From positions 248,001 to 312,000 of the forward strand of contig NZ_VHIN01000010.1 of the NCBI RefSeq assembly GCF_009805585.1: a DNA stretch of 64,000 bases, given 5' to 3'. Below the pieces are notes generated by a model that ran no database searches, was not told the origin of the DNA, and saw only the letters and a list, made by a program, of their open reading frames with translations. The position numbers were made by a program, and so were the translations under genes. Of this stretch, positions 9,139 to 19,508 are shown one piece after another; the first letter of the stretch is position 1, and each line of letters begins with the position of its first letter. This DNA is from Glutamicibacter sp. JC586. GTDB lineage: Bacteria > Actinomycetota > Actinomycetes > Actinomycetales > Micrococcaceae.

Positions 9139-9318
9139 AGCTGTAGTCCAAACGGTTCGTTTGGCGCATATTTCCGGGCTCACAAGCAACTACTCACCGC
9201 TTCCCACCCAAATAATCGGGTGATAAATCAGTCAGTATTTGCGTGCTCGAAATTGCGCACACTAATGGTGGTTAGGCTACGAACTCGCCGGGCGCAGGGC
9301 AACTAAACAGAAACGAAA

Positions 9319-9387
9319 CTAGCTGGCGCGTGAAGACAAGGAGCGGTGAGCTCGTAGGTACATAGATCGACTAGAACTGCCGTCCAT
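9319..9387 (-). CDS. 22-residue leader ORF upstream of mgtE
   Basis: A short ORF (M-D-G-S-S-S-R ... S-S-R-A-S) on the mgtE strand, starting 249 nt before mgtE. It has a perfect Shine-Dalgarno, AGGAGG, 8 nt before its ATG, the best in this region. The peptide is rich in Ser (8) and Arg (4). The Shine-Dalgarno stretch GGTGAGCT (plus-strand 9390-9397) can pair over 8 bp with AGCTCACC inside the ORF (9345-9352), which would hide the ribosome site. This layout is what a translated leader controlling mgtE would look like. I know of no described family with this peptide, so conservation is untested. Confidence 0.45.
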   Translation of the reverse strand: MDGSSSRSMYLRAHRSLSSRAS

Positions 9388-9499
9388 GAAGCTCACCTCC
9401 TAGATTCCAAGAAACACGATTCAATGTTTCATACGTTGCTATTTCTATCAGAGAAGTACGTCTTTAGGCCAACGTTGAGGGTACAACTCACATTAAAAG
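9388..9499 (-). other. mgtE leader and promoter region
   Basis: The stretch between the leader ORF and the sdaA terminator holds no gene. It contains the inverted repeat GAAACA-8 nt-TGTTTC (9411-9430) on the mgtE strand side of a possible promoter (TTGGCC, 16 nt, TGATAG, read on the minus strand). It does not match the conserved core of the M-box magnesium riboswitch. No other structure is evident. Confidence 0.35.
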
Positions 9500-9535
9500 G
9501 CTTCGGGAGCCCTGGTCATTCAGAGCTCCCGAAGC
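9500..9535 (-). terminator. terminator of sdaA
   Basis: An 11-bp perfect stem (9500-9510 and 9525-9535) with a 14-nt loop is followed on the minus strand by CTTTTAATG. It lies 20 bp past the sdaA stop. Confidence 0.8.
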
Positions 9536-9554
9536 GTAGAAAAGAAAATGCCGA

Positions 9555-10964
9555 CTAGCATTCGACGACGTTGACGGCCAGGCCACCCATCGCAGTCTCC
9601 TTGTATTTATCACTCATATCCTTGCCTGTTTCACGCATCGTGATGATCACTTCATCAAGAGTGACGTGATGTTCACCGTCACCCATCAGTGCCATTTTCG
9701 CAGCGTTCACTGCCTTAGAAGCAGCAATAGCATTGCGTTCAATACAAGGGATCTGCACCAGACCGCCAATAGGATCACAAGTCAGTCCAAGGTTGTGTTC
9801 CATAGCAATCTCTGCAGCATTTTCCACCTGCATCGGAGTGCCACCCAAGACCTCAGCCAAACCAGCCGCCGCCATGGACGAAGCCGAACCCACCTCACCC
9901 TGACAACCAACTTCAGCACCAGAAATCGACGCCTGCTCCTTATACAGAACACCCACAGCACCAGAAGTCAGCAGGAAGTTCACCACCGCATCATGCTTCT
10001 CTTCCTCATTCCAGTACTTCGCACCCGGCGCATAGTGCGTAGCGTAGAACAAAACCGCAGGAATGATGCCGGCCGCACCATTAGTCGGAGCAGTCACCAC
10101 TCGACCACCCGAAGCGTTTTCCTCGTTCACGGCCAAGGCGACCAAGTTGATCCACTCCTGCCAATACACAGGATCACGGTCTTTGTCTTCCTTGCGCAAA
10201 CGATCATGCCATTCCGGCGCACGGCGACGAACCTTCAACCCACCAGGGAGCACCCCGGTGCGCTCGAGTGCAGAATCCTTGCACTCCTCCATCACTTCGT
10301 AAATGTGGATCAAGCCCGAACGAATCTCTTCACGGCTACGGTAAGTCAACTCATTAGCCATCATGATCTCAGCAATAGACTTGCCGGTCTCTTTGACATG
10401 ACCCAAAAGTTGGGCGGCAGTCGTAAAGGGGTAGGGCTGCTGTTGCAGCTTCTCTTCCAAATTCTTTTCGATACGTTCTTCTGCGCCTTCGCGAACGATG
10501 AAGCCACCGCCCACCGAGAAGAACGTTTCGTTGACCAGTTCGTTGCCTTGCGCATCGAACGCTATAAACTTCACGCCATTGGTATGGCGAGGAAGAACCG
10601 TTAGCGGATGCTGGATAATATCCCCGACGGTGTACTTCAGGTCTTTGCGCTGATCTAGTTGCGCTGCCAGCTGCAAAATGCCGGTGGATTCCATCTGAAC
10701 TAGTCGCTCGTCCACCTGTGAAGGCAAGACCTTTTCTGGTTCAAAGCCTTCGAGCCCTAACATGATGGCGGTGAAGGTTCCGTGTCCACGGCCGGTAGCG
10801 GCCAGTGACCCGTAAACATCAACCCGGATAGTATCTAGGGCTGCTATTTTCTCTTCACGGATTACTTGGGCAATGAATGCGTGAGCCGCACGCATTGGCC
10901 CCACGGTGTGGCTGGAAGACGGCCCAATGCCAACCGAGAAAAGATCGAATACGCTTACCGCCAT
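9555..10964 (-). CDS. sdaA: L-serine ammonia-lyase (L-serine dehydratase), single-chain
   Basis: A 469-residue iron-sulfur L-serine deaminase giving pyruvate and ammonia. The beta domain comes first ([18 protein letters not shown]), then the alpha domain with [21 protein letters not shown] and [18 protein letters not shown], whose cysteines bind the 4Fe-4S cluster. The last residue is Cys (VVEC), the tail-in-mouth ligand known in the Legionella type-II enzyme. AAGGA lies upstream of the ATG. It follows glyA on the same strand, separated by a hairpin, so it can be read through or separately, and it completes a glycine to serine to pyruvate route. Confidence 0.95.
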   Translation of the reverse strand: MAVSVFDLFSVGIGPSSSHTVGPMRAAHAFIAQVIREEKIAALDTIRVDVYGSLAATGRGHGTFTAIMLGLEGFEPEKVLPSQVDERLVQMESTGILQLAAQLDQRKDLKYTVGDIIQHPLTVLPRHTNGVKFIAFDAQGNELVNETFFSVGGGFIVREGAEERIEKNLEEKLQQQPYPFTTAAQLLGHVKETGKSIAEIMMANELTYRSREEIRSGLIHIYEVMEECKDSALERTGVLPGGLKVRRRAPEWHDRLRKEDKDRDPVYWQEWINLVALAVNEENASGGRVVTAPTNGAAGIIPAVLFYATHYAPGAKYWNEEEKHDAVVNFLLTSGAVGVLYKEQASISGAEVGCQGEVGSASSMAAAGLAEVLGGTPMQVENAAEIAMEHNLGLTCDPIGGLVQIPCIERNAIAASKAVNAAKMALMGDGEHHVTLDEVIITMRETGKDMSDKYKETAMGGLAVNVVEC

Positions 10965-11080
10965 GGCGGGTCACATCCTTAGAACGTGGGCAATCCGGGG
11001 TGCTCACTCCGGAAAGTTGATGTGGTGTGCAGGGGAAGATCCACATGGCTGTGGGTACATTTATGTGGAAGAAAAACTGC

Positions 11081-11116
11081 GGGCCCGGAAATGCGTTATT
11101 CCGCCTTCCCGGGCCC
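11081..11116 (-). terminator. terminator of the gcv-glyA operon
   Basis: GGGCCCGG (11081-11088) pairs with CCGGGCCC (11109-11116). On the minus strand the stem is followed by GCAGTTTTTCTT, a T-rich run. It sits 20 bp past glyA and before sdaA. Confidence 0.75.
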
Positions 11117-11135
11117 TGTTCTTTACGAGAAGAAC

Positions 11136-12458
11136 TTACTCGGAAACCTTAGCCAGCTGCGGGTACAGCGGGTGAGCCTCGGCCAGCTTCAGAACACGGT
11201 CCTTCAGCTCTGGCAATGCTGCGGTATTACCATCAGCACCAGCGATCAAGGTCTGTGCGATGATCTCAGCAACTTCCGCAAACGCGGCTTCCGAGAAGCC
11301 ACGAGTTGCCAGCGCTGGGGTACCGATGCGCAAGCCCGAAGTGGTCATTGGCGGACGTGGGTCAAATGGAACCGAGTTACGGTTCACGGTGATCTCCACC
11401 TGTGCCAACAGATCTTCAGCCTGCTGGCCATCAAGCTCAGAGTTACGCAGGTCAACCAGAACCAGATGAACGTCGGTGCCGCCGGTCAAAACGCTGATGC
11501 CCTTGGCAACAACGTCTTCCTGGGTCAGACGCTCGGCAAGGATCTTCGCCCCTGCCAAGGTACGCTGCTGGCGTTCCTTGAACTCTTCCGAAGCAGCAAT
11601 CTTGAAGGCTACAGCCTTACCAGCGATTACGTGCTCCAGTGGACCACCCTGCTGGCCTGGGAAGACTGCAGAGTTAATCTTCTTAGCGATCTCAGCATCA
11701 TTGGAAAGGATGATGCCACCACGAGGACCAGCAAGGGTCTTGTGGGTGGTTGAGGTGACCACGTGTGCGTGAGGCACTGGTGATGGATGCAGACCAGCTG
11801 CTACCAAACCAGCGAAGTGAGCCATGTCCACGAATAGGTAAGCGCCGACCTTGTCAGCGATTTCGCGGAAACGCTTGAAGTCCAGCTGACGTGGGTAGGC
11901 GGACCAACCAGCAACGATCATCTTTGGCTGGTTTTCCACGGCAAGGCGCTCAACCTCGTCCATGTCCACCACGTTGGTCTCTTCGTTCACACCGTAAGGA
12001 ACGATGTTAAAGAGGCGACCGGAGAAGTTGATCTTCATACCGTGGGTCAGGTGACCACCGTGGTTCAGGTTCAGACCAAGTACGGTGTCCCCTGGGCGAA
12101 CCAGTGCGTGGTATACCGAAGCGTTAGCCTGAGCACCGGAGTGTGGCTGAACGTTAGCGAACTGCGCACCGAACAGTGCCTTGATGCGGTCGATGGCCAA
12201 GGTCTCAATGACGTCAACTTCTTCGCAACCGCCGTAGTAGCGACGGCCTGGGTAGCCTTCAGCGTACTTGTTGGTCAGTACCGAACCCTGTGCCTGCATA
12301 ACAGCCTGAGCGGTGTGGTTCTCCGACGCGATCATTTCCAGACCGCGCTGCTGGCGAGCCAGCTCAGCGTCAATACGCTGCGCTACCTCTGGGTCCAGGC
12401 TTGCTAGAGACTGGGTCAGGGATGCTGGTGCCAGGGATTCAAAAGTCTGGTTAGTCAT
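11136..12458 (-). CDS. glyA: serine hydroxymethyltransferase
   Basis: A 440-residue PLP enzyme that interconverts serine and glycine with tetrahydrofolate. The PLP lysine is Lys240 in [14 protein letters not shown]; the SENH block (45-48), the [13 protein letters not shown] substrate loop and HSGAQAN are all present. The start overlaps the gcvH stop (TAATG), with GGAG inside gcvH, so translation is probably coupled. Its place as the last gene of the glycine-riboswitch operon fits its role of joining the methylene-THF made by glycine cleavage to a second glycine to make serine, which sdaA just downstream can deaminate. Confidence 0.97.
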   Translation of the reverse strand: MTNQTFESLAPASLTQSLASLDPEVAQRIDAELARQQRGLEMIASENHTAQAVMQAQGSVLTNKYAEGYPGRRYYGGCEEVDVIETLAIDRIKALFGAQFANVQPHSGAQANASVYHALVRPGDTVLGLNLNHGGHLTHGMKINFSGRLFNIVPYGVNEETNVVDMDEVERLAVENQPKMIVAGWSAYPRQLDFKRFREIADKVGAYLFVDMAHFAGLVAAGLHPSPVPHAHVVTSTTHKTLAGPRGGIILSNDAEIAKKINSAVFPGQQGGPLEHVIAGKAVAFKIAASEEFKERQQRTLAGAKILAERLTQEDVVAKGISVLTGGTDVHLVLVDLRNSELDGQQAEDLLAQVEITVNRNSVPFDPRPPMTTSGLRIGTPALATRGFSEAAFAEVAEIIAQTLIAGADGNTAALPELKDRVLKLAEAHPLYPQLAKVSE

Positions 12459-12838
12459 TACTGTACGTCTCCACCGTTCGCGCTTGCGTAGTCTGCTGCC
12501 GAAAGCAGCGGACCTTCTTCGGTAACCTCAACGGTGAACAGCCAACCTGCACCGTATGGGTCTTCGTTCAGGATTGCCGGGTTATCTACTGCCTCGTCGT
12601 TGATCGCAACAACGGTGCCAGTAACAGGCGAGAACAGGTCAGAAACCGACTTTGTGGACTCAACTTCACCACAGGTTTCACCTGCGCTGACCGAATCGCC
12701 AACCTCTGGCAGGTCAACATAGACCACGTCGCCCAGGGCGTCTGCAGCGATCTGGGTGATACCGACCTTAGCCGGGGACGATGCGTCGATCCACTCATGT
12801 TCTGCCGAGTAGCGTAATGACGAAAGAACTTTACTCAC
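12458..12838 (-). CDS. gcvH: glycine cleavage system H protein
   Basis: A 126-residue lipoyl carrier of the glycine cleavage complex. The lipoylated residue is Lys63 in [18 protein letters not shown], and AEHEWI near the N-terminus is the family opening. It starts at a GTG with AGGA about 8 nt upstream. The stop overlaps the glyA ATG by one base. Upstream of it, a 60-bp gap separates it from gcvT. It shuttles the aminomethyl group from GcvP to GcvT in the cytosol. Confidence 0.97.
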   Translation of the reverse strand: MSKVLSSLRYSAEHEWIDASSPAKVGITQIAADALGDVVYVDLPEVGDSVSAGETCGEVESTKSVSDLFSPVTGTVVAINDEAVDNPAILNEDPYGAGWLFTVEVTEEGPLLSAADYASANGGDVQ

Positions 12839-12898
12839 GGTATTTCCTCTCCCAAGGGAATAAGCGGGCGTATGGCTTGGCCCTACTGATGTTTAACG

Positions 12899-14026
12899 TT
12901 ACTTGGCTCGCGTGTAGAACGGCAGTTCGACGACGACAAATGGCAAAGTCTTACCGCGCAGATCAACCTCTAGCTCGGTACCAACTTCACTGTATTTTGC
13001 ATCCACATACCCTAGTGCTACGGGGTAACCCAGGGTCGGAGATGGCTGTCCTGAGGTGATTTCACCAACAGTGGCCCCGTCCTTCACGATGGCATAGCCA
13101 CCGCGTCCGGCACGTTTCCCCAGTCCTTTCAGGCCCACTAGCTTTTGTGTTGGGGTCTGATCTTTCAGGGCTTCCAAGGCCTTTCGACCTACGAAGTCTT
13201 CTTCCTTCTTGAAGGAGACAACAGGGCCAAATCCCGCATCAAATGGGGTGCGTTCAAGGCTGAGCTCGTTGCCGTACAACGGCATACCAGCTTCCAAACG
13301 GAGCGAATCACGAGCGGCCAGACCGCAAGGAACCAGTTCGTGATCCGCACCAATTGTGACAATCTTTTCCCACAGAGCAACCGCCTGATCATTATCTATG
13401 ATCAATTCGAAGCCGTCTTCGCCGGTGTATCCTGTGCGCGCTACCAGCACGTCCAGTCCACCCAGAACCAGATTTACCGCTGCATAATATTTCAGCTCTG
13501 TGACGGAATCGACGGTTGCCTGATCGGCAGCCAGCTTGCTGACGATGTCTTGGGCGTTGGGACCTTGGACGGCAATCAGCGACTGACGTTCCGAGGCGTT
13601 ATCCACCTGAACATCAAACTTTGCTGCTCGTTCTTCAATAGCAGCCGCGACCACAACAGCGTTGCCGGCGTTAGGCACTACAAGGAACTTTTCCTCTTCA
13701 AGGCGGTAAACGATCAAGTCATCAATGATCTTTCCCTGCTCGTTCAAGATCAACGAGTACTTCGCCTTGCCAACCTTCATGATGCCAAAGTTGCCGGCCA
13801 GCGCAGTATTCAGTGCGGTGACAGCCTCTGGACCAGAAAGGTACACCTCGCCCATGTGGGACAGGTCAAACAGGCCAGCGGTTGAACGAACGGCCTTGTG
13901 TTCAGCCAATTCCGAACCATACTTCAGTGGCATATCCCAGCCGCCGAAGTCGGTGAAGTTTGCGCCGAGTGTCTGGTGCTGTTCATACAGGGCAGTGCGC
14001 TTGAGTTCTTGGGTAGTCTCAGTCAT
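12899..14026 (-). CDS. gcvT: glycine cleavage system aminomethyltransferase T protein
   Basis: A 375-residue T protein, which releases ammonia from the H-protein-bound aminomethyl group and makes methylene-tetrahydrofolate. Family blocks seen are DFGGWDMPLKYGSELAEHKAVR, GLFDLSHMGEV, the ARTGYTGEDGFEL region and LGYVDAKY near the end. GGAAG lies 8 nt before the ATG. It is 12 bp downstream of gcvP and 60 bp upstream of gcvH, in one operon. Confidence 0.97.
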   Translation of the reverse strand: MTETTQELKRTALYEQHQTLGANFTDFGGWDMPLKYGSELAEHKAVRSTAGLFDLSHMGEVYLSGPEAVTALNTALAGNFGIMKVGKAKYSLILNEQGKIIDDLIVYRLEEEKFLVVPNAGNAVVVAAAIEERAAKFDVQVDNASERQSLIAVQGPNAQDIVSKLAADQATVDSVTELKYYAAVNLVLGGLDVLVARTGYTGEDGFELIIDNDQAVALWEKIVTIGADHELVPCGLAARDSLRLEAGMPLYGNELSLERTPFDAGFGPVVSFKKEEDFVGRKALEALKDQTPTQKLVGLKGLGKRAGRGGYAIVKDGATVGEITSGQPSPTLGYPVALGYVDAKYSEVGTELEVDLRGKTLPFVVVELPFYTRAK

Positions 14027-14038
14027 CTGGGTGTCTTC

Positions 14039-16885
14039 CTAGTCTTCGAAGGCTTCAGGAGCTGGGCAGGAGCAGATCAGGTTACGGTCGCCGGAGGCAC
14101 CGTCAATACGTCCCACGGCTGGGAAGTACTTGTCGAACTTCAGGCTCGATACTGGGAAGGCAGCCTGTTCTACCGAGTACTTGCGGTCCCAATTGCTGGT
14201 GATCACCGAGGTAGCGGTGTGCGGAGCATTGCGCAGTGGTGATTCTTCGATGCCGTAAACCCCGGAAAGTACTTCTTCCATTTCCCCGCGGATGGTGATC
14301 ATTGCTTCGATGAAGCGCTCGATTTCGCCCAGGTCCTCGGACTCGGTTGGCTCTACCATCAGGGTGCCGGCTACCGGGAAGGACAGGGTTGGTGCGTGGA
14401 AGCCGAAGTCGATCAGGCGCTTGGCCACGTCTTCTGCGGTGACACCGGTCTTGGCGGTCAGTTCACGCAAGTCCAAGATGCACTCGTGAGCAACTAGGCC
14501 CTTATTGCCGGTGAACAATACTGGGAAGTGTTCGTTCAGGCGCTTGGCAATGTAGTTGGCGTTCAAGATGGCGTGCTTGGTAGCTTCGGTCAGACCTTCG
14601 CCACCCATCATCGCAATGTAGGCCCAAGAGATGGGCAGCACACCGGCCGAACCGAAAGCGGTAGCAACCACCGGTACGCCATCACGCTCGGAGTAGGTGC
14701 CCGACGCATCGCCTGGCAAGAATGGAACCAAGTGCTCGCCAACGCCGATTGGGCCAACGCCCGGGCCACCACCACCGTGAGGGATGCAGAAGGTTTTGTG
14801 CAGGTTCAGGTGCGATACATCGCCACCGAAGGAACCTGGCTGAGCCAGACCCACCAAGGCGTTCATGTTGGCGCCGTCGATGTATACCTGGCCGCCAGCG
14901 GCATGGATCTTATCGCAGACCTCGCGCACGTCAGCGTCGTAAACACCGTGGGTGGATGGGTAGGTGATCATGATCGCTGCCAACACGTCCTTGTTGGCTT
15001 CGATCTTGGCGTCCAAGTCGTTGGCGTCGATGGTGCCATCGGCAGCGGTCTTCACGACGACAACCTTCATACCGGCCAATACCGCAGAGGCAGCGTTGGT
15101 GCCGTGGGCCGAGGCTGGGATCAGGCAGACGTTACGCTGGGACTCCCCACGCGATGCGTGGTAATCCGAAATGGCTAGCAGGCCCGCATACTCGCCCTGG
15201 GAACCAGCGTTTGGCTGAATCGAGACACCAGCGTAGCCGGTGATTGCGGTCAAACGAGACTCAAGATCGGTGATCAGTTCGCGCCAGCCCTCGGTCTGCT
15301 CTGCCGGAGCGTATGGGTGGATGGAGGCGAATTCTGGCCAGGTGATGGATTCCATCTCGGCAGCCGAGTTCAGCTTCATGGTACATGAGCCCAGTGGGAT
15401 CATGGTGCGATCCAGCGCCAGGTCACGATCCGAGAGGCGACGCAGGTAGCGCATCATCTGGGTCTCGGAGGAAATGGTGTTGAAGATTGGGTGGGTCAGG
15501 TAGTCGCTGGTACGAACCTGGGATGCTGGAATCTCGTAGCCTTCAGGGGCTGAAAGCTGTGCGCCGAAGACCTCAAGCAGGGACTTAACGGTTCCGGAGG
15601 TGGTGGTCTCGTCGGTGGAGATACCCACCTGGGAATCGCTGACCTTGCGCAGGTTGATGCCTGCGGTGATTGCCTTAGAAATGATTTCTTCGGTGTTCTT
15701 CACGTTCACCACAACGGTGTCGAAGAAGGTCTCCGATGCCAGGGTGAAGCCTGCGGCCACCAGCGAGGTAGCGATCACGCGGGCGTGGTTGTTGGCGCGG
15801 GTGGCAATCTGCTTCAGGCCAGCTGGGCCGTGGTACACCGCATACATCGAAGCGCAGATGGCCAGCAAGGCCTGTGCGGTACAAATGTTGGAGGTCGCCT
15901 TCTCGCGACGGATGTGCTGTTCGCGGGTCTGCAGTGCCAGACGGTATGCAGGAACACCGGCGTCATCTACCGAAACACCGACCAGACGTCCTGGCATGGA
16001 GCGAGTCAGGCCGTCAGCCACAGCCATGTAGGCTGCGTGTGGACCGCCGAAGAACAGTGGAACACCAAAACGCTGGGTGTTACCCACCGCAATGTCAGCG
16101 CCCTGCTCACCTGGAGGGGTGATCATGGTCAGGGCCAGCAGGTCGGCGATGACGGTGACCATGGCGCCGGCTTCCTTAGCGGCGGCGATGATGCCCTCGT
16201 GCTCGGCAATGGAGCCGTTGTTCCCTGGCTGCTGCAGCACGATGCCGGAGATATCGCCTTCTGGCAGCCCTGCGGAGAGGTCAGCAATTTCTACTTCAAA
16301 GCCCAGTGCGTCGGCACGGCCCTGCACGACTTTGATGGTCTGCGGGAAGATGTTGGAGTCAAGAACGGTCTTGCCCTTGGCCTTCTTCTTATTGGCACGG
16401 CGCATCATCAATACGGCTTCGGCGGCCGCGGAAGATTCATCAAGCAGCGAGGCGTTGGCGATTGGTAGGCCGGTGAGATCCATGACCATGGTCTGGAAGT
16501 TCAGCAGGGCTTCGAGACGGCCCTGAGAGATTTCTGGCTGGTACGGGGTGTAGGCGGTGTACCAGGCTGGGTTCTCAACAATGTTGCGGCGAATCACTGC
16601 TGGGGTGATGGTGTCGTAGAAACCCTGACCGATCATCTGGGTCTTCATAACGTTTTTGGAGGCTACCGTACGCAGGTGTGCGAGCGCTTCGGTTTCGCTC
16701 AGGGCTGCTGGAATATCCAGTTCGGTGTCCTGGCGGATGTCAGCTGGAACAGCGGTATCGATCAGGGATTCAAGGCTGTCGTAACCCAGAGTCTGAAGCA
16801 TAGTGGCGACGTCTGATGGACGCGGGCCGATGTGGCGAGTAACGAATTCACTGTTCGTAGAAGCCGAAGTCTGCGTGATGGTCAT
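14039..16885 (-). CDS. gcvP: glycine dehydrogenase (decarboxylating) P protein
   Basis: A 948-residue fused (alpha+beta) PLP-dependent P protein that decarboxylates glycine and loads the aminomethyl group on GcvH. The PLP lysine is Lys697 in [33 protein letters not shown] at the N-terminus and the [11 protein letters not shown] motif are typical. The ATG at 16885 (start MTITQTSAS) has GGAGA upstream; an in-frame start 36 nt further up would run toward the riboswitch and is unlikely. It is the first gene of the gcvP-gcvT-gcvH-glyA operon and is directly controlled by the tandem glycine riboswitch at 16950-17145. Confidence 0.97.
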   Translation of the reverse strand: MTITQTSASTNSEFVTRHIGPRPSDVATMLQTLGYDSLESLIDTAVPADIRQDTELDIPAALSETEALAHLRTVASKNVMKTQMIGQGFYDTITPAVIRRNIVENPAWYTAYTPYQPEISQGRLEALLNFQTMVMDLTGLPIANASLLDESSAAAEAVLMMRRANKKKAKGKTVLDSNIFPQTIKVVQGRADALGFEVEIADLSAGLPEGDISGIVLQQPGNNGSIAEHEGIIAAAKEAGAMVTVIADLLALTMITPPGEQGADIAVGNTQRFGVPLFFGGPHAAYMAVADGLTRSMPGRLVGVSVDDAGVPAYRLALQTREQHIRREKATSNICTAQALLAICASMYAVYHGPAGLKQIATRANNHARVIATSLVAAGFTLASETFFDTVVVNVKNTEEIISKAITAGINLRKVSDSQVGISTDETTTSGTVKSLLEVFGAQLSAPEGYEIPASQVRTSDYLTHPIFNTISSETQMMRYLRRLSDRDLALDRTMIPLGSCTMKLNSAAEMESITWPEFASIHPYAPAEQTEGWRELITDLESRLTAITGYAGVSIQPNAGSQGEYAGLLAISDYHASRGESQRNVCLIPASAHGTNAASAVLAGMKVVVVKTAADGTIDANDLDAKIEANKDVLAAIMITYPSTHGVYDADVREVCDKIHAAGGQVYIDGANMNALVGLAQPGSFGGDVSHLNLHKTFCIPHGGGGPGVGPIGVGEHLVPFLPGDASGTYSERDGVPVVATAFGSAGVLPISWAYIAMMGGEGLTEATKHAILNANYIAKRLNEHFPVLFTGNKGLVAHECILDLRELTAKTGVTAEDVAKRLIDFGFHAPTLSFPVAGTLMVEPTESEDLGEIERFIEAMITIRGEMEEVLSGVYGIEESPLRNAPHTATSVITSNWDRKYSVEQAAFPVSSLKFDKYFPAVGRIDGASGDRNLICSCPAPEAFED

Positions 16886-16949
16886 TGTGCTGGAGTCTCC
16901 ACGGGATCTGTCTTGGCGCATGCCAAAGGAAGGACGCTTTGCCTCCCCA

Positions 16950-17145
16950 TCCCTGTTGCACTACCTGAGAGTTTTACACGTCCGGCCAACTAAGCCGGGC
17001 GCTTGCACCTTCGGTGAACCGGTACTGGCCGGCTACTTTCCAGAGTTGCCTCGTGATGGCGGTACGGGGGCCTGAGAGTTTCCTGGGGAGGAATTGCTCC
17101 TACGGCGCCCGTCCATGGTGTGAACGGGACTCTCCCGCCATCCGT
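16950..17145 (-). ncRNA. tandem glycine riboswitch (gcvT motif)
   Basis: Read on the minus strand, two glycine aptamers lie in series in the gcvP leader. The first (about 17055-17145) has P1 formed by GATGGCGG and CCGCCATC (17055-17062 with 17135-17142), the GGGAGAGTCCC opening and the closing AAACTCTCAGG. The second (about 16955-17052) opens with GGCAACTCTGG and closes with AAAACTCTCAGG. These repeated conserved blocks are the hallmark of the glycine riboswitch, which turns on glycine cleavage genes when glycine is plentiful. A small hairpin TTGGC-ATGC-GCCAA between aptamer 2 and the gcvP start may belong to the expression platform. Confidence 0.95.
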
Positions 17146-17248
17146 CTATGGCACGTGTTATTGGTCTAGGACCGAGAACACACAACTATGTTACCTGCCT
17201 GACGCTCTAGGTCAAAGAGTGGAAGGTAGTTGAACTGTCATAAAACTT

Positions 17249-18037
17249 TTAGTTCTTTGAAGCAGTGAGTTGAATGTAGTGCGGATACTTTGCTGACAAG
17301 GAATCTCCGGAGGACGCGCCGGTCAAACGGCGCTTGACCCAGGGCACCAAATGCTCGGTAGCCCAACCCAATTCTTCTTTCAGTTTTTCTCCACGGGAGT
17401 TCACTTTCAGATCTGGAAGCACCGGAGCGTCAAGGGTACTGGCCCAGTTTTCCTCGGTGATCCGATGCTGCCCTAAAACGTCTAGGACCTTGGCGGCCAT
17501 CAGTGAATGACCCAGCTCGTTCATGTGCAGGCGATCCACCGCCCAGTACCTTAAGTCTGAGAATTCACGCCAGCGCCAGTAGTCGGCAATGATGCCCCCG
17601 TGCGTATCGGCGATCTCGCGAACCTTCTCGTTATAGATCGCTGTTCGCGGACGCGTCTTGGAGAACAACGGAGATTCGACGGTATCAAAACCGGTGAATA
17701 GCACTACCGTGCTCCCCGCCTCGGTGAAGCGACGGACCATTCCTTCGTATCCGCGCATCAACGCGTCAAGATCGGCTTGGGGGCGCAGAATGTCATTGCC
17801 TCCGGCGTAGAGACTGACCACGTCTGGGGTCATGGACAGTGCCTGGTCAAGTTGTTGATTAATCACCTGGCCTATCTTCTTGCCGCGCACCGAAAGGTTT
17901 GCGTATTCCCACTCGCCCTGCGTGCAGAGCACTTCAGCCACTCGGTCTGCCCAACCACGCACCTGGTTCGGCCGAGTTGAATCAACATCACCAACGCCTT
18001 CGGTGAATGAATCACCCAATGCCAAAAACTTCTTCAC
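17249..18037 (-). CDS. SGNH/GDSL-family hydrolase
   Basis: A 262-residue SGNH-fold esterase/lipase-like protein. Block I is LALGDSFTEGVGD with the nucleophile Ser10, block III is YAGGNDIL, and block V is the DRLHMNELGH region supplying Asp and His. No signal peptide is seen, so it is likely cytosolic, and the start is a GTG preceded by GAGAT. It follows the EstB-like serine hydrolase by 48 bp on the same strand, so the two may be co-transcribed. The substrate is unknown; the family removes acyl groups from varied esters. Confidence 0.85.
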   Translation of the reverse strand: MKKFLALGDSFTEGVGDVDSTRPNQVRGWADRVAEVLCTQGEWEYANLSVRGKKIGQVINQQLDQALSMTPDVVSLYAGGNDILRPQADLDALMRGYEGMVRRFTEAGSTVVLFTGFDTVESPLFSKTRPRTAIYNEKVREIADTHGGIIADYWRWREFSDLRYWAVDRLHMNELGHSLMAAKVLDVLGQHRITEENWASTLDAPVLPDLKVNSRGEKLKEELGWATEHLVPWVKRRLTGASSGDSLSAKYPHYIQLTASKN

Positions 18038-18085
18038 TTCAATCTCACTTTTGTTGGTTCTGGATTCTGCTATTTATTGCGGCGC

Positions 18086-19246
18086 TCAGTTAGATTTTGA
18101 CTTAGCGTTTTTGGCCAAGATCAGCTGACGGGCCAGTTGGCTGAGCTTCACCCCGGTAGATACGTCCTTAGGGCCTTCATTCCTCGATGGAATGAACCCG
18201 AATCCAAGTTGGTAGGCCGGATCGGCAAAGGCCAAGGACGAGTTCGCACCGTCATGGCCGTAGGCAAAGATCGATCCGTAATTATTGCGTGCTGTAGCTT
18301 TCATGAAACCTAGGGCAAAGGCTTGTAGTAGGCCGTTAGTCCGGTCATGGCCATAAACCAGCTCAGTGGAAACTTGTGACCAAGTGTCGGCGCTGAGGAA
18401 TCCTTGGGTTGCTCCGAGGGATGGAACCGCGCCAAAGGATGCCGCGTAGATTCCAGCAAGGCCCTGCGCATTGGCAACTGCACCCATCGAAGCCGGTCCG
18501 ATTTCGCGCACCTGAGCCGAGTTGGCCAGTTCATGCCAGTTGTACACAGGACCGTCTTCTAGGGCGAATCCTGAGGCCGAGTTGACGGCGAGGCCAGCTG
18601 GGGAGAACGGATCAAAGAATTCAGTCGGGGCGTCAACGCCGGGTAGGACGTCTCGGTAGCGAGGTTCCAGTTCGGGGCTTTGACCAATATAGACATCCGC
18701 GTTTAACGGCTGACGGATACGTTCTTCAAAGACGTCCTTGAGTTCTTTTCCGGTAACTCGGCGAACCAGCTCTTCCATCAGCACGCCCATGGTGATGGCG
18801 TGGTAGCCAACAATATTCTGCCCCAGTGGCCAGATGCTTGGCATCGAAGCTAAGACCTTGGCGTATTCGGAGGAGTTCAAGAGGACCTGGCTCGGGACTC
18901 CACCGGGGACGCCAAGGACACCGGCTTGGTGGCTAAGCACTTGAGCAACGCTGAGTTTGCTTTTTCCGCTAGCACCAAATTCCGGCCAGTAAGTGGTGAT
19001 CGGTGCTTGCGGGTCAATCAATCCATCCTGCACCAGCAGGGCAACGACCAAGGCACTCATTCCCTTGGTGCACGAGAAGACACAGGTTAAGGCGTCACTG
19101 CCAAGATGTTCCCCAACGCTTTGGCTGAGCACGAGTTCGCCTCGGTGATAAACGGCAAGCTGCGCCGAGTAGTTTTCTTCTTCAGCAGCTCGGGCTTCGA
19201 GTGCTTGAGCCAACGGCGCGAAATCTTCGCTGATCACCGAGTCCAT
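18086..19246 (-). CDS. serine hydrolase of the class C beta-lactamase / EstB family
   Basis: A 386-residue penicillin-binding-like hydrolase. The SxxK motif is Ser58-Lys61 (FSCTKG) and the second motif is Tyr148 in GYHAIT, the YxxxT pattern of EstB-type esterases rather than the YxN of true AmpC lactamases. GYGHDGANSS near the C-terminus replaces the KTG box. No signal peptide is seen, which also speaks for an intracellular esterase. AAGGA lies 5 nt upstream of the ATG. It probably hydrolyses small esters; beta-lactam resistance is not implied. Confidence 0.82.
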   Translation of the reverse strand: MDSVISEDFAPLAQALEARAAEEENYSAQLAVYHRGELVLSQSVGEHLGSDALTCVFSCTKGMSALVVALLVQDGLIDPQAPITTYWPEFGASGKSKLSVAQVLSHQAGVLGVPGGVPSQVLLNSSEYAKVLASMPSIWPLGQNIVGYHAITMGVLMEELVRRVTGKELKDVFEERIRQPLNADVYIGQSPELEPRYRDVLPGVDAPTEFFDPFSPAGLAVNSASGFALEDGPVYNWHELANSAQVREIGPASMGAVANAQGLAGIYAASFGAVPSLGATQGFLSADTWSQVSTELVYGHDRTNGLLQAFALGFMKATARNNYGSIFAYGHDGANSSLAFADPAYQLGFGFIPSRNEGPKDVSTGVKLSQLARQLILAKNAKSKSN

Positions 19247-19508
19247 GTACGTCCTTAAACAACTTGTCGCTTTTCAACTAACCCTAGCCGGATCTCTAAG
19301 AATTCTCACTTAGCTCACCCGTCAGTTAAGCACTCATTGACCGTACGTCAGGTCACAGCAGAGGTAGCCTTTTACCACTTATCGCCATTTTCCTGCCGCT
19401 TGACTCGTGATACTGTGAGCCAACCCTGAAGACGGTTTGCCGACTTTGGGTGCAACAACTAAATTTGTCATGCTTGCCACCTAATTAGAAGGAGATGATC
19501 TCGATCGC
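19247..19508. other. divergent intergenic region before the amino-acid permease
   Basis: This 262-bp gap separates the leftward serine hydrolase from the rightward permease. It holds a TGACCGTACGTCA near-palindrome (about 19339-19351) and a TTGACT that could be a -35 element near 19400, but no convincing full promoter. AAGGAG at 19489-19494 is the permease ribosome site, with a rather long 14-nt spacer. I see no gene in it. Confidence 0.35.

Noticed and set aside
9190-9500. M-box magnesium riboswitch upstream of mgtE
   Set aside because: The leader shares a short GGTGAG stretch but not the conserved core and stems of the M-box; the GGTGAG is better explained as the leader ORF ribosome site.
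9666-10604. 312-codon open frame antisense to sdaA
   Set aside because: It reads Ser/Arg/His-rich low-complexity sequence with no domain, lies wholly opposite a well-supported gene and has no ribosome site.
14528-16468. Long open frames antisense to gcvP (216 and 227 codons)
   Set aside because: They mirror the codon bias of gcvP and show no domain or start signal.
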